From an uncultured Thermoanaerobaculia bacterium (GTDB lineage Bacteria; Acidobacteriota; Thermoanaerobaculia; Multivoradales; Multivoraceae), in the NCBI GenBank assembly GCA_951812325.1, contig OX638294.1, positions 3,572,859-3,636,858 of the forward strand: a stretch of 64,000 bases of DNA. The letters are read 5' to 3'. Made by a program: the position numbers and the translations under genes. Positions 1 to 8,847 of the stretch are shown here, piece after piece. The notes under the pieces are model-generated. The model made no database searches, had not been told where the DNA came from, and saw nothing but the letters and a program-made list of their open reading frames with translations. Every line of letters starts with the position of its first letter. Positions within the stretch are counted from its first letter, which is position 1.

Positions 1-2
1 AG

Positions 3-959
3 GATCCGCTCACGATCCACGACGAGTTCCTGGAGTTCCTCGCCGGGCTCGGCGGGGAGATGGACGCGCCGCCGGCCGACATCGAGAGCGAACTGGGCAT
101 GTCGATTCGAGGCGACTTCCTGGAGCATCTGGGCGGCGAGTACGCCGCCGGCATCGACGGTCCCGTCCTGCCGTCGCCGACCTGGAAGGCGGTGGCGTCC
201 GTCTACAATGGGGAGGGCCTTCAGGGTTCGATCGAGACGCTGGTCGAGAGGGCGAACGACCGGCTGGCGGACGGGGGCGTGGGTGCGGCGATCACGCTCG
301 AGGAGCAGGAGTCGGGCGGTCGCACCGTCTACCGTCTGGCCGCCGCGACCGGCGATGACGGCAGCACGGACGACGACGAGAACGACGAGGACGATTCCCT
401 GGAGGGACTGCTCGGGGGCCTGCTCGAAACTCCCGAGATCTTCTACACGTACTTTGACGGGTACATGGTGAGCGCCTCCAACGTGGCAACGATCGACACC
501 GCGATCCGGTACCGCGGCAGCGGCGCGTCGCTGACCTCGAGCCAGGAGTTCCTCGATCTGCTGCCCGAGAACGGGTACGCCGACTTCTCCGCGATGGTCT
601 ACAACCGGCTTGCCGAGACGGCGGGCGAACTGTTCGACCTGCTGCCGACCGAAGTCGTTGGCGACGACCAGCAGGCCGTCGCGCAGGCAATCGGGGACCA
701 GCTCAGCAGTCATGGTCCGGCGCTCTACACGGTGTACGCGGGCCGCAGCGAGATCGTCGTGACCTCCAGCGGCCCGAGCCTGCTGGCCTTTGCGGGATTG
801 GGTCCGCTGCTCGGACTCCCAGGTCTCCTGCAGGACCTGGAGCCTGCAGACGACGGGGCCGGGCCCGAACCGGCGGCCGAGGTGGACGATCAGATCGCGC
901 AGATCCCGTCGGCGCCGACGAACAGCGTCCGGAGGGGCGTCCTGAGGCCGGCCGCTTGA
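3..959 (+). CDS. DUF3352-like protein, 5' end outside window
   Basis: The reading frame is open to the left edge, so only the C-terminal ~318 residues are present; the ATG at 60 is internal. The visible part has the texture of DUF3352-type secreted proteins: alternating hydrophobic and acidic stretches, an acidic Asp/Glu run near residues 118-130 and a hydrophobic Gly/Leu-rich tail. No catalytic motif is recognised. It lies about 117 bp upstream of the ABC-2 exporter genes on the same strand and may be the first gene of that operon. The family assignment is tentative because the N-terminus is missing. Confidence 0.55.
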   Translation, partial: DPLTIHDEFLEFLAGLGGEMDAPPADIESELGMSIRGDFLEHLGGEYAAGIDGPVLPSPTWKAVASVYNGEGLQGSIETLVERANDRLADGGVGAAITLEEQESGGRTVYRLAAATGDDGSTDDDENDEDDSLEGLLGGLLETPEIFYTYFDGYMVSASNVATIDTAIRYRGSGASLTSSQEFLDLLPENGYADFSAMVYNRLAETAGELFDLLPTEVVGDDQQAVAQAIGDQLSSHGPALYTVYAGRSEIVVTSSGPSLLAFAGLGPLLGLPGLLQDLEPADDGAGPEPAAEVDDQIAQIPSAPTNSVRRGVLRPAA

Positions 960-1076
960 CGCGCGCCCGCAACAGCGCCCGGAGAGCGGGTGGGCTCTCC
1001 GCCAGGACGTCGAGCCTGTCGGCGGCGACCGCTCGGGTCAGGGCCTCCCGCGCGTCCTCGGAGCGATGACCTCTTG

Positions 1077-2072
1077 GTGACGAGTACGGCGGCAACTGGC
1101 GGCGAGGCGCAGAAGCAGGCGGCCGGTGCGTCGCCGCCGGTGATCGACCTCGACGGCCTGGGTGTGCGTTTCGGCCGGCACCAGGTGCTGGACGACATGC
1201 GCGGCGCCTTTTCGGGCCGGGCGATCGGCCTCCTGGGGCCGAACGGCGCCGGCAAGACGACGCTGCTCAACACGCTGCTGGGCTTCTACAGGCCTACCAC
1301 CGGCACCGCCCGCCTGTTCGGCATGGACATCACGGCCCAGGGGCGGGAACTGCGGCGCCGGGTCGGCTACATGCCCGAGCGGGACGCCTTCATCGCCGGC
1401 ATTTCCGGCGTCCGTTTCGTGCGGCTGATGGCGGAGCTGTCGGGGCTGCCGTCCGAGGCGGCTCTCGAGCGCGCCCACGAGGTGTTCTTCTACGTCGGTC
1501 TGGGCGAGGCGCGCTACCGCAACGTCGAGACCTATTCGCTGGGCATGAAGCAGCTGCTCAAGCTGGCGCAGGCGATCGCCCACGGGCCGAGCCTTCTGTT
1601 CCTCGACGAACCGACGAACGGTCTCGACCCGCCGGCGCGTCTTCGGATGCTGCGGCTGATCCGCGAGATCCGGGATTCGGGCAACGCGCGGATCGTCGTC
1701 TCGTCCCACCTGCTGCGCGACGTGGAGGAGTGCTGCGAGGAGGTGCTGGTCCTCAACCGAGGGAAGATCGCCACGTACTGCAACCTGGCCGAGGAGCGCC
1801 GCGCCAACCGCCGCTTCCTCGAACTGGACCTGGGCGCGGAGCGCGAAGGCGCCGGCAGCGCTTTCCGCGGCGCGATCGAGGGGCTCGGCTGCGAGGTCGC
1901 GGTGGTCAATCGCCGGCGGATCAAGGCCGTTCTGCCGCCGGGTGTCGGCGTACGCCACATCTACGCCGCCGCGATCGAGCAGGACGTGACGATTCGCCGC
2001 CTGGACTACAAGCGCACTTCGCTCGAGGACATCTTCCTCAAGGCGATGGAGGGCGACGATGGCCGTCTATGA
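1077..2072 (+). CDS. ABC-2 type exporter ATP-binding protein (first copy)
   Basis: This is a 331-residue ABC ATPase. Walker A (GPNGAGKTT) lies at residues 54-62, followed by the signature region [13 protein letters not shown] and Walker B plus D-loop ([14 protein letters not shown]). The C-terminal ~80 residues are typical of the NatA/CcmA-like group that drives ABC-2 export. The GTG at 1077 is preferred over the ATG at 990 because the extra N-terminus is Arg/Pro-rich shadow sequence; a CGGAG-like site lies about 13 nt upstream. Its end overlaps the next gene by 14 bp, so translation is coupled to its permease. The substrate cannot be read from sequence. Confidence 0.92.
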   Translation: MTSTAATGGEAQKQAAGASPPVIDLDGLGVRFGRHQVLDDMRGAFSGRAIGLLGPNGAGKTTLLNTLLGFYRPTTGTARLFGMDITAQGRELRRRVGYMPERDAFIAGISGVRFVRLMAELSGLPSEAALERAHEVFFYVGLGEARYRNVETYSLGMKQLLKLAQAIAHGPSLLFLDEPTNGLDPPARLRMLRLIREIRDSGNARIVVSSHLLRDVEECCEEVLVLNRGKIATYCNLAEERRANRRFLELDLGAEREGAGSAFRGAIEGLGCEVAVVNRRRIKAVLPPGVGVRHIYAAAIEQDVTIRRLDYKRTSLEDIFLKAMEGDDGRL

Positions 2073-2931
2073 CCGCGGATACAGGGGCTACCGCGGGACC
2101 CTGATGCCGGCGCGGAGCCGATTCCTCGTCATCAGCCGGTACGGCCTGCGCGACATCTTCGCGTCGCGGTTGTTCCTCGCCTTCTTCGCCTTCTGCTTCG
2201 CCTGGCCGCTGGTGCTGCTGGTCGGCATGTATCTGCGCTACAACGCGGAGGCGCTCGCCGTGATCAACATCAGTGCGGCGGACCTGCTGGACTTCGTCCA
2301 GGTCAACACCTGGTTCTTCGAGAGTCTCTTCCTGCGCGCGCAGTTGTACCTCGCCTTCGTCGTCGTCCTGGTGGTCGGGCCGTCGCTGGTGTCGGCGGAC
2401 CTTCGCAACCGGGCGATGCCGCTCTACCTCTCGCGCCCGCTGACCCGGACCGACTACGTCCTCGGCAAGCTCGTCGTGCTCGGCGTTCTGGTTTCGGCGA
2501 TCACCTGGGCGCCGGGGCTGCTCCTGTTCGCGATCCAGGCCGCGCTTGGCGGCGGCGAGTGGCTGGCGGAGCACTGGCGGGTCGCGCCGTCGCTGGTCGT
2601 CGTGTCGACGGTGTGGATGTTGTGTATGTCGTTGCCGATGCTGGCGATCGCGGCCTGGGTGAAGTGGAAGCCCTGGGCGCGGATCGTGTTCCTGGGCGCC
2701 ATTCTGAGCGGCACTGCCTTCGGCGAGTTCTACAAGCAGTTCTACGACTCCTGGCTAGGCAGCATGGTCGTGGCCTTCGACGTGACGGCCGCGCTCTCCG
2801 CTTCGGTTTTCGGCACACAAGCGAGCGTGCAGATGCCGGGCGCGGCCGCCTGGCTGGCGGCGGTCGGGCTCGTGGCGCTGTCGGCGGCGCTGCTGTACCG
2901 GCGCGTGCGCGCCTTCGAGGTGGTCAAGTGA
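2059..2931 (+). CDS. ABC-2 type transporter permease (first copy)
   Basis: This 290-residue inner-membrane protein has about six hydrophobic segments (roughly residues 35-57, 95-115, 135-158, 173-200, 205-222 and 262-284). The order and the [15 protein letters not shown] motif after the second segment are characteristic of ABC-2 permeases. The ATG at 2059 lies inside the end of the upstream ATPase gene. The stop overlaps the GTG of the next ATPase as GTGA, so the four transporter genes form a tightly coupled unit. It probably forms the membrane channel with the preceding ATPase; the cargo is unknown. Confidence 0.9.
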   Translation: MAVYDRGYRGYRGTLMPARSRFLVISRYGLRDIFASRLFLAFFAFCFAWPLVLLVGMYLRYNAEALAVINISAADLLDFVQVNTWFFESLFLRAQLYLAFVVVLVVGPSLVSADLRNRAMPLYLSRPLTRTDYVLGKLVVLGVLVSAITWAPGLLLFAIQAALGGGEWLAEHWRVAPSLVVVSTVWMLCMSLPMLAIAAWVKWKPWARIVFLGAILSGTAFGEFYKQFYDSWLGSMVVAFDVTAALSASVFGTQASVQMPGAAAWLAAVGLVALSAALLYRRVRAFEVVK

Positions 2932-3938
2932 GCGGCGCTGCCCCGACGGACGGTCCGCAGAGAGCCGATCGGCACATCGCGGGACGCGGTGACGACAACA
3001 TTGTGCTACGCGACGTCTCGAAGTTCTACGGCGACGTGCTGGGCGTCAACCGCGTCGATCTCGAGATCGAGCCCGGAATCACCAGCCTCGTCGGGCCGAA
3101 CGGATCGGGAAAGAGCACCCTGATGAACCTGCTCGCGGGCCTGCTGCGGCCGACCCGGGGCGAGATCAGCATCCTCGGCGCTTTCGCCTCTCGGCCGCAG
3201 GACCTGTTCCGCCACTTCGGCTACTGCACCCAGTACGACTCCTTCCCGCGGGGCGTGACCGGGTGGCAGTTCGTCTTCTCCTACCTGTTGCTGCACGGCC
3301 TGGAGCGGGGCGAGGCCGAGCGGCTCACCGCGCAGGTCCTGGAGCGGGTCGGCCTGATCGACGCGGCGCACCGGCGGGTCGCGGGCTACAGCAAGGGCAT
3401 GCGTCAGCGGATCAAGCTGGCGCAGGCGATCGCCCACCATCCGCAGGTCATGGTGCTCGACGAGCCGCTCAACGGTCTCGACCCGATGGTCCGCGCCGAG
3501 ACGATCGAACTGTTCCGTCAACTGGCCCAGGAAGGCCAGCACGTGCTCATATCGAGTCACATCCTGCACGAAGTGGACCTGCTCTCCGACCGGGTCATCC
3601 TGATCTCGAACGGGTACATCGTGGCCGAGGGCGAGGTTCCGGGCATGCGGGAGGAGGTCGCCGAGGCTCGCGAACAGCCGATGCAGGTGTTCGTGCGCTG
3701 CGACCGTCCGCAGTGGCTCGCCGGCCGCGCCTTCGAGCTCGACCACGTGACCGAGGTTCAGCTTCACGACGATGGCGGCGGACTCCACCTGCGCACCCGC
3801 GACGCGGACCGCTTTCTGCGTCTGGTCGGGGAGCTGGTTGCCGAGGGCGGCGTGGAAGTCGAAGCCGTGGGGCCGGCCGACAGCGACCTGCAGGCCGTGT
3901 ATCGCTACCTCATGGTCGACGAGCAGGAGCCGTCGTGA
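2928..3938 (+). CDS. ABC-2 type exporter ATP-binding protein (second copy)
   Basis: This is a 336-residue ABC ATPase with Walker [10 protein letters not shown] (56-64), signature [13 protein letters not shown], Walker [14 protein letters not shown] and a switch His in [10 protein letters not shown]. The GTG at 2928 overlaps the upstream stop as GTGA; the longer frame starting at 2559 is antisense-like shadow sequence over the permease gene. It is diverged from the first ATPase and has its own C-terminal extension of about 100 residues. The gene order ATPase-permease-ATPase-permease suggests either two related exporters or one heteromeric exporter. Confidence 0.92.
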   Translation: MSGAAPTDGPQRADRHIAGRGDDNIVLRDVSKFYGDVLGVNRVDLEIEPGITSLVGPNGSGKSTLMNLLAGLLRPTRGEISILGAFASRPQDLFRHFGYCTQYDSFPRGVTGWQFVFSYLLLHGLERGEAERLTAQVLERVGLIDAAHRRVAGYSKGMRQRIKLAQAIAHHPQVMVLDEPLNGLDPMVRAETIELFRQLAQEGQHVLISSHILHEVDLLSDRVILISNGYIVAEGEVPGMREEVAEAREQPMQVFVRCDRPQWLAGRAFELDHVTEVQLHDDGGGLHLRTRDADRFLRLVGELVAEGGVEVEAVGPADSDLQAVYRYLMVDEQEPS

Positions 3939-4789
3939 CCGTGGTCCCCGAGGCCGCCGGTTCGAAGGGCGTCGACTGGACGCTCCTCGGCCGGCAGGTC
4001 GGCGGACTGGTGCGGCTCGAGCTGCGCCGGCTGCTGATGACGCGCCGGGCGGTGATCCTGGGTTTGGCGGCGTCGGTGCCGGTGGTCATCGTCCTGCTCG
4101 TGGGCTCGATACCAATCGGTGGGCAGACGGTGCTGGAGCGGTTCGGCAATCGGGTCGTGTACGAGACGATCTTCGAGACGGTCTTCCTCGGCGCGATCCT
4201 GTTCTTCGGTTGCCTGTACGTGTTCTTCAACCTGTTCCGGGGCGAGATCCTCGAGCGCAGCCTGCACTACCTGTTGCTCGTGCCGCTTCGCCGGGAACTC
4301 GTCGTCACGGCCAAGTACGTCGCCGCGGTGGCGGCGGTGGCGCTGTTGTTCATGCTCAGCACGATTCTCAGCTACCTCCTGATCTACCTGCCGGTCGGCG
4401 TCTCCGGGGCGATCGAGGACCTGACGGCCGGTCCCGGCGGCGCTCATCTCGGCGCCTACCTGGGGGTGACCCTGCTCGCGTGCATCGGCTACGGCTCGCT
4501 GTTCATGCTGATCGGCATGCTGTTCAGGAACCCCATCATTCCGGCCGGCGTCCTGTACGTCTGGGAGATGCTGCACTTCCTGCTGCCGCCGGCACTCAAG
4601 AAGCTCAGCGTGATCCACTATCTGAAGGGTCTGTTGCCGGTGCCGCTCCCCGACGGCCCGTTCGCCGTGGTCGTCGAGCCGCCGCCGGTGGCCGTCTCCG
4701 TCCTTGGTCTGCTGGCCTTTACCGTCGTCGTGCTCGCGGCCACCGCGCTGATCATTCGCCGCATGGAGATCCGCTACACCGAGGACTGA
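3935..4789 (+). CDS. ABC-2 type transporter permease (second copy)
   Basis: This 284-residue multi-pass membrane protein starts at a GTG overlapping the previous stop (GTGA). It has about six hydrophobic segments, including [20 protein letters not shown] near the N-terminus and [19 protein letters not shown] near the C-terminus. The [17 protein letters not shown] stretch after the second segment matches the ABC-2 permease cytoplasmic loop. It is the last gene of the exporter quartet; a repeat-filled gap of about 310 bp follows. The substrate is not predictable. Confidence 0.88.
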   Translation: MTVVPEAAGSKGVDWTLLGRQVGGLVRLELRRLLMTRRAVILGLAASVPVVIVLLVGSIPIGGQTVLERFGNRVVYETIFETVFLGAILFFGCLYVFFNLFRGEILERSLHYLLLVPLRRELVVTAKYVAAVAAVALLFMLSTILSYLLIYLPVGVSGAIEDLTAGPGGAHLGAYLGVTLLACIGYGSLFMLIGMLFRNPIIPAGVLYVWEMLHFLLPPALKKLSVIHYLKGLLPVPLPDGPFAVVVEPPPVAVSVLGLLAFTVVVLAATALIIRRMEIRYTED

Positions 4790-4850
4790 TCTCCGCCACC
4801 GGGAAGCTGCCGGTCCCGCGGAAAACGGCTTGGCCGTTTCCCGCCGGACC

Positions 4851-5085
4851 TTGGAAAACCGTCAGACCGGTTTCCCACAGCTACCGCAGCCTCGACGACT
4901 GCTCGCCTCTCGGACGGCCTCGGACAGGGACCGGAATCCACCCGGCAAAGGTACAGGTGCGCCGGCCTGCCATCCGTGCGCCCGTTGACGGGCGCTCGGA
5001 CTGGTTCCCGTGTGGCGCGGATCGGGCCACGCGGGTCCTGGCCGGCATCCGGGCGACGCCGAGAAGCGGCAAGCCCGCCACGCAT
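4851..5085. repeat. Multi-hairpin dispersed repeat, long form, copy R1
   Basis: This non-coding stretch fills most of the gap 4790-5101. It carries the full ~230-bp version of a repeat also found at 6570-6748 and, inverted, at 16338-16565. The first half includes a GGAAAACCG/CGGTTTCC hairpin and the block around CTCTCGGACGGCCTCGGACAG. The second half holds the module shared with all eight copies: GGTACAGGTGCGCCGG, a CGTGCGCCCG/CGGGCGC stem, a GTGTGGCGCG/GCCACGCGGG stem and a GCCGGCATCC end. This copy is somewhat degenerate in its stems. No gene is seen in the gap. Confidence 0.85.
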
Positions 5086-5101
5086 CTGCCACGATAGGCC
5101 G

Positions 5102-5527
5102 ATGGCCACCCTCGACCTCGGCGGTCTCGCAATCCCCGAAGCGGCGCTGACCTTCAAGTTCGTCCGCGCCTCCGGCCCGGGAGGGCAGAACGTGAACAAG
5201 GTAGCGACGGCCGCCCAGTGCCGCCTCGACCTCGACGCGGCCGGCATCGAAGGCCCGTTGCGCCTTCGCCTGGAGCGCGTGGCCGGCAAGCGTCTCACCG
5301 TCGCCGGGGAGATCGTCGTGTCCGCCTACACCCACCGCACGCAGGCGCGCAACCGGGCCGAAGCGTTGTCGCGGCTCGCGGCGATGATCGAGGAGGCCCG
5401 CACCGAGCCCCGTCCGCGCCGCCCCACGCGGCCTTCGGCCCGCGCCAGGGTGAAGCGGCTCGCGGACAAACGGCGCCGCGGCGAGACGAAGAAGCGCCGA
5501 GGCCCGGTCGATGCCGGCGCCGAGTAA
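5102..5527 (+). CDS. arfB: ArfB-like alternative ribosome-rescue peptidyl-tRNA hydrolase
   Basis: This 141-residue protein contains the class I release-factor domain with the catalytic GGQ at residues 27-29 (context SGPGGQNVNKV). It has a very basic C-terminal tail (RVKRLADKRRRGETKKRRG), which in ArfB/YaeJ inserts into the mRNA channel of stalled ribosomes. It would hydrolyse peptidyl-tRNA on non-stop complexes. The length matches the family (about 140 residues). The ATG at 5102 gives the canonical short N-terminus; the longer frame from 4976 runs into repeat R1. It appears to be a stand-alone gene. Confidence 0.93.
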   Translation: MATLDLGGLAIPEAALTFKFVRASGPGGQNVNKVATAAQCRLDLDAAGIEGPLRLRLERVAGKRLTVAGEIVVSAYTHRTQARNRAEALSRLAAMIEEARTEPRPRRPTRPSARARVKRLADKRRRGETKKRRGPVDAGAE

Positions 5528-5708
5528 CGCGGCACGTTTTCCGGCGCCCGGAGGCTGCACCTCGTCGTGGAAGCCGGGGATCCTGATCCTCCCGTCCTCC
5601 GGGTCGCGCAGCGCCGCCAGCATCGTCCCCAGGCGTTCAGCGGGTTCGCCACCGCGCCGCCGAAGGTAGCCGCCGGCTCTCTGTTAGCCTGCCGTCGAGA
5701 AGGCTGCG

Positions 5709-6065
5709 ATGAGTTTCCTCGATACCCTGCTGCGCGCCACGGTGCGGAGAGCCCGACGGAGTTCGGTCGGTCCCGGCGCGGACCGTGTGGCGTCCCGATT
5801 GTCGCTCTATCACTTCGATTCCTGCCCGTTCTGCCTGCGGGTCCGGCGCGAGCTGGCTCGCCTCGGCGTCGAAGTCGAACTGCGCAACATCCACCGCGAC
5901 CGCAGCCGGTACGACGAACTCGTGCGAGGCGGCGGCAAGCAGCAGGCGCCGTGCCTGCGGATCGAGAACGACGACGGTACGGCAGAGTGGCTCTACGAGT
6001 CGTCCGACATCATCTCCCGGCTCCAGGCAGACCTCTGCTCGCCCGGCGCCGCCGAGGCTGTCTGA
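5709..6065 (+). CDS. Glutaredoxin / GST-N-domain-like protein
   Basis: This 118-residue protein has a thioredoxin-fold core beginning at LSLYHFDSCPFCLRVRREL, with a CPFC redox motif, followed by a cis-Pro region (QQAPCLRIE) and WLYESSDIISRL. This is the pattern of glutaredoxins and of the N-terminal domain of microsomal-type glutathione transferases. The first ~30 residues are basic and may form a short N-terminal extension. It probably acts as a small thiol-disulphide oxidoreductase. The specific partner is unknown and the neighbouring genes give no pathway. Confidence 0.8.
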   Translation: MSFLDTLLRATVRRARRSSVGPGADRVASRLSLYHFDSCPFCLRVRRELARLGVEVELRNIHRDRSRYDELVRGGGKQQAPCLRIENDDGTAEWLYESSDIISRLQADLCSPGAAEAV

Positions 6066-6113
6066 CACCGCCCCTTCGCCGGGTACGCGGCGAGCCCGTC
6101 GCGGACTCGGCAG

Positions 6114-6512
6114 CTATCTCAACGCCTTGCGGCACGAGACGGTCGTGAAGTGACCGCGCTCCGCGGTTTCCAGATCGATCTCGATGTCCTGGCCGCGCGT
6201 CAACTCGTCCCACACCGAATGGTCGGCGGGCGGGCAGGCGATCTCGGCGGCCATTCGCTCTCTCTGGCGCCCGGGCATGTTCATCAGGTCGCCGGCGAAT
6301 TCCGGGATCACCCGGACCCGGTGAATCAGCCGGTCCACCCGCTCCAGCTCGCGGCCCACCCACACCCGGCTCCAGCCAGGACGCAGCCGCGTCGGCGGAA
6401 AGTCCTGGCTGTGGCGGTAGACCAGGTCGGCGCTGACGTGGGGCGCCGTGGTGCAGGCCGCCGGCAGCAGCAAGGCGGTGAACAGCGGCAGCGAGAGAAA
6501 CGACCGGCCCAT
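6114..6512 (-). CDS. Small putative lipoprotein
   Basis: This 132-residue protein starts at the ATG at 6512 with a signal peptide (MGRSFLSLPLFTALLLPAACT). The LPAAC site resembles a lipobox, although the -3 position is not ideal. The mature part has no recognised domain; it is charged and contains two possible amphipathic segments. Residues upstream of this start in the same frame come from repeat R2 and are not counted. It stands alone, convergent to the glutaredoxin-like gene. Function unknown. Confidence 0.55.
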   Translation of the reverse strand: MGRSFLSLPLFTALLLPAACTTAPHVSADLVYRHSQDFPPTRLRPGWSRVWVGRELERVDRLIHRVRVIPEFAGDLMNMPGRQRERMAAEIACPPADHSVWDELTRGQDIEIDLETAERGHFTTVSCRKALR

Positions 6513-6569
6513 GGCGGCGCACAAACTACCGCACTTGACCCGCCTGTGACAGGTCGGCTCGCCCCGACC

Positions 6570-6748
6570 GGGTTTCCCACAACGACCGCAGCCTCGACCA
6601 CTGCTCGCCTCTCGGACGGCCTCGGACAGGGACCGGAATCCGCCCGGCAAGGTACAGGTGCGCCGGCCTGCCATCCGTGCGCCCGCTGACGGGCGGTCGG
6701 ACTGGTTCACGTGTGGCGCGAATCGCGCCCACACGGGTCCTGGCCGGC
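6570..6748. repeat. Multi-hairpin dispersed repeat, long form, copy R2 (cut by IS1634-type element)
   Basis: This is the long form of the same repeat as R1, almost co-linear with it from the TTTCCCACA block through GGTACAGGTGCGCCGG to the GTGTGGCGCG/CGCGCCCACAC stem and CCTGGCCGGC. The IS1634-type element starts within its distal end at 6755. The sequence beyond the IS (8728-8830) still contains a CGGCGC-AAA-GCGCCG hairpin at 8809-8823 like the last stem of intact copies. Confidence 0.82.
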
Positions 6749-6754
6749 ATTAGC

Positions 6755-8721
6755 CCGAAGTTCTTGAGCTTCTGCGGCCCCGTGATGGTCGATAGTCGTT
6801 GCCAGGCTTGGGTTTGCGGGTTGTTGGCCGGTCGTTCGGGGGCGCATATCGTAGCCATGTAAAAATGAGAGACGAGGTAGACAGTCACGACGATCTAGAG
6901 TACAATGCGAAGCCATGTACATCGAGAGCATACGCAACCGGAACTCGCCGCCTGCCGTCCTGCTTCGAGAGTCCTACCGCGAGCACGGCAAGGTCAAGAA
7001 GCGCACACTCGCCAACCTCTCCAAGTGGCCGGACCATCTCGTCGAGGGGCTGAGGACCCTCCTCAGGGGCGGCGTCGCACTGCCGTCTCTCGATGCCGCC
7101 TTCGACATCGTCCGCGCCAGACCGCATGGACACGTTGCCGCCACGCTCGGCGCCGCCAGACGGGTCGGTATCGAGCCCTTGCTCGACCGGAGGCGGTCGA
7201 GACAACGCAGCCTCGCGACCGCGATGATCGCCGCGCGCATCCTCGATCCCCGGTCCAAACTCGCGACCGCGCGAGGACTCGCGTCCGAGACGATCACTTC
7301 GACCCTCGGTGAAGAACTCGGTGTGGAGGAGGCGTCGGCCAGCGAGCTCTACGAGGCGATGGACTGGCTGCTCAAGCGGCAACCGCGAATCGAGCGGCAC
7401 CTGGCCAAGCGCCACCTCGAGGAAGGAGCCCTGGTCCTCTGCGACCTGACCTCGGTCTACTTCGAGGGCTCGTCCTGCGAGCTTGCCGTGCACGGGTACT
7501 CCAGAGACCGCAAACGGGGCAAGGTGCAGATCACCTTCGGCCTGCTCTGCAACCAGGACGGCTGCCCCGTGGGGGTCGAAGTCTTCTCGGGCAATACCGC
7601 GGACCCCTCGACAGTGGCCGCGCAGGTGCACAAGCTCAAGGAACGCTTCTCGCTGGACCGGGTGGTCATGGTCGGCGACCGCGGCATGATCACCGATGCG
7701 CGCATCAGGGAGGACCTCGACCCCTCCGGACTCACGTGGATCAGCGCCTTGCGGGCGCCGGCGATCCGCTCCCTGGCCGAACAGGGCCACCTGCAGCTGT
7801 CTCTCTTCGACGAGAGAGGCCTCGCCGAGATCAGCGCTCCGGAGCTCTTCCCCTCAGAGCGGCTGATCGCGTGCAGGAACCCCCTGCTGGCCGACGAACG
7901 CGCCCGCAAGCGCCAGGAACTGCTCTCCTCCACCGAGGTCCAGCTCGAAGCCATCGTCAAGGCCACACGGCGCCAGAAGAACCCCTTGCGCGGCAAGGTC
8001 AAGATCGCCGCACGCGCCACGCGCGCCCTCGACCGCTTCAAGGTCGCAAAGCACTTCGAAACCGAGATCGAGGACGACAGCTTCAGCTATCGCCGCAATC
8101 AGGCACGCATCGACGAGGAAGCCGCACTCGACGGCTTCTACATCATCCGCACCAACGTCCCCGAGGACCAACTGACCGCGGCCGATGCCGTGCGCTCCTA
8201 CAAGAGCCTCAGCCGCGTCGAACGCGCCTTCAGAAGCCTGAAGAGCGTCGACCTCAAGGTGCGGCCCATCTACCATCGACTCGACGACCGGGTACGCGCC
8301 CATGTCTTCCTGTGCATGCTCGCCTACTACGTCGAGTGGCACATGAGGCGCGCACTCGCACCCCTGCTCTTCGACGACGAAGACCACGACCACAACACCC
8401 GATCACCCGTCCTCCCCGCCCGCAGATCGACCACCGCCATGGCCAAGGTCAACTCAAGGCGAACCACCCACGGATTCCCCGTACACAGCTTCCAGACACT
8501 CCTCGCCGACCTCGCCACGCTCACACGCAACCGGGTCCGAATCCAGCAAGCCGGCGACTCCACTGCCGATCTGCTGGCCACACCAACACCTCTCCAGAAC
8601 CAGGCCCTCAAACTCCTGGGCGTGAAACCCTGAGGACACGTACCCAGTAGGCTGCAACCCCAAATCGACGAAAAACCCCACCACTACAGGGGATTCCTCG
8701 ATTTCGCGCCGAGAACTTCGG
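6755..8721. mobile_element. Complete IS1634-family-like insertion sequence
   Basis: The 1967-bp element has terminal inverted repeats starting CCGAAGTTCT (left, 6755) and ending AGAACTTCGG (right, 8721). It is flanked by a perfect 6-bp direct duplication ATTAGC at 6749-6754 and 8722-8727. A 5-6 bp target duplication is usual for IS1634. One intact transposase gene fills most of it. The intact ends, duplication and open frame suggest a recent insertion. Confidence 0.88.
6915..8633 (+). CDS. IS1634-family transposase
   Basis: This is a 572-residue DDE transposase. The N-terminus (MYIESIRNRNSPPAVLLRES) is typical of IS1634/DUF4277-like enzymes. Candidate catalytic residues are Asp in LCDLTSVYFEG, Asp in VMVGDRGMI and Glu in RVERAFRSLK, in the usual order. 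The length is normal for the family (about 550-600) and the frame is intact. It would catalyse cut-and-paste transposition of the element bounded by 6755 and 8721. Confidence 0.93.
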   Translation: MYIESIRNRNSPPAVLLRESYREHGKVKKRTLANLSKWPDHLVEGLRTLLRGGVALPSLDAAFDIVRARPHGHVAATLGAARRVGIEPLLDRRRSRQRSLATAMIAARILDPRSKLATARGLASETITSTLGEELGVEEASASELYEAMDWLLKRQPRIERHLAKRHLEEGALVLCDLTSVYFEGSSCELAVHGYSRDRKRGKVQITFGLLCNQDGCPVGVEVFSGNTADPSTVAAQVHKLKERFSLDRVVMVGDRGMITDARIREDLDPSGLTWISALRAPAIRSLAEQGHLQLSLFDERGLAEISAPELFPSERLIACRNPLLADERARKRQELLSSTEVQLEAIVKATRRQKNPLRGKVKIAARATRALDRFKVAKHFETEIEDDSFSYRRNQARIDEEAALDGFYIIRTNVPEDQLTAADAVRSYKSLSRVERAFRSLKSVDLKVRPIYHRLDDRVRAHVFLCMLAYYVEWHMRRALAPLLFDDEDHDHNTRSPVLPARRSTTAMAKVNSRRTTHGFPVHSFQTLLADLATLTRNRVRIQQAGDSTADLLATPTPLQNQALKLLGVKP

Positions 8722-8847
8722 ATTAGCCGGGCTCGACCCGTGCGTCGACCCTGAGTTCCGGAAGCGGCGGGATACCCCCGGGCAACCGGCCGCGCAGCTT
8801 GACCGCGTCGGCGCAAAGCGCCGCTTCTCCGGCCACACCCCGCCGCT

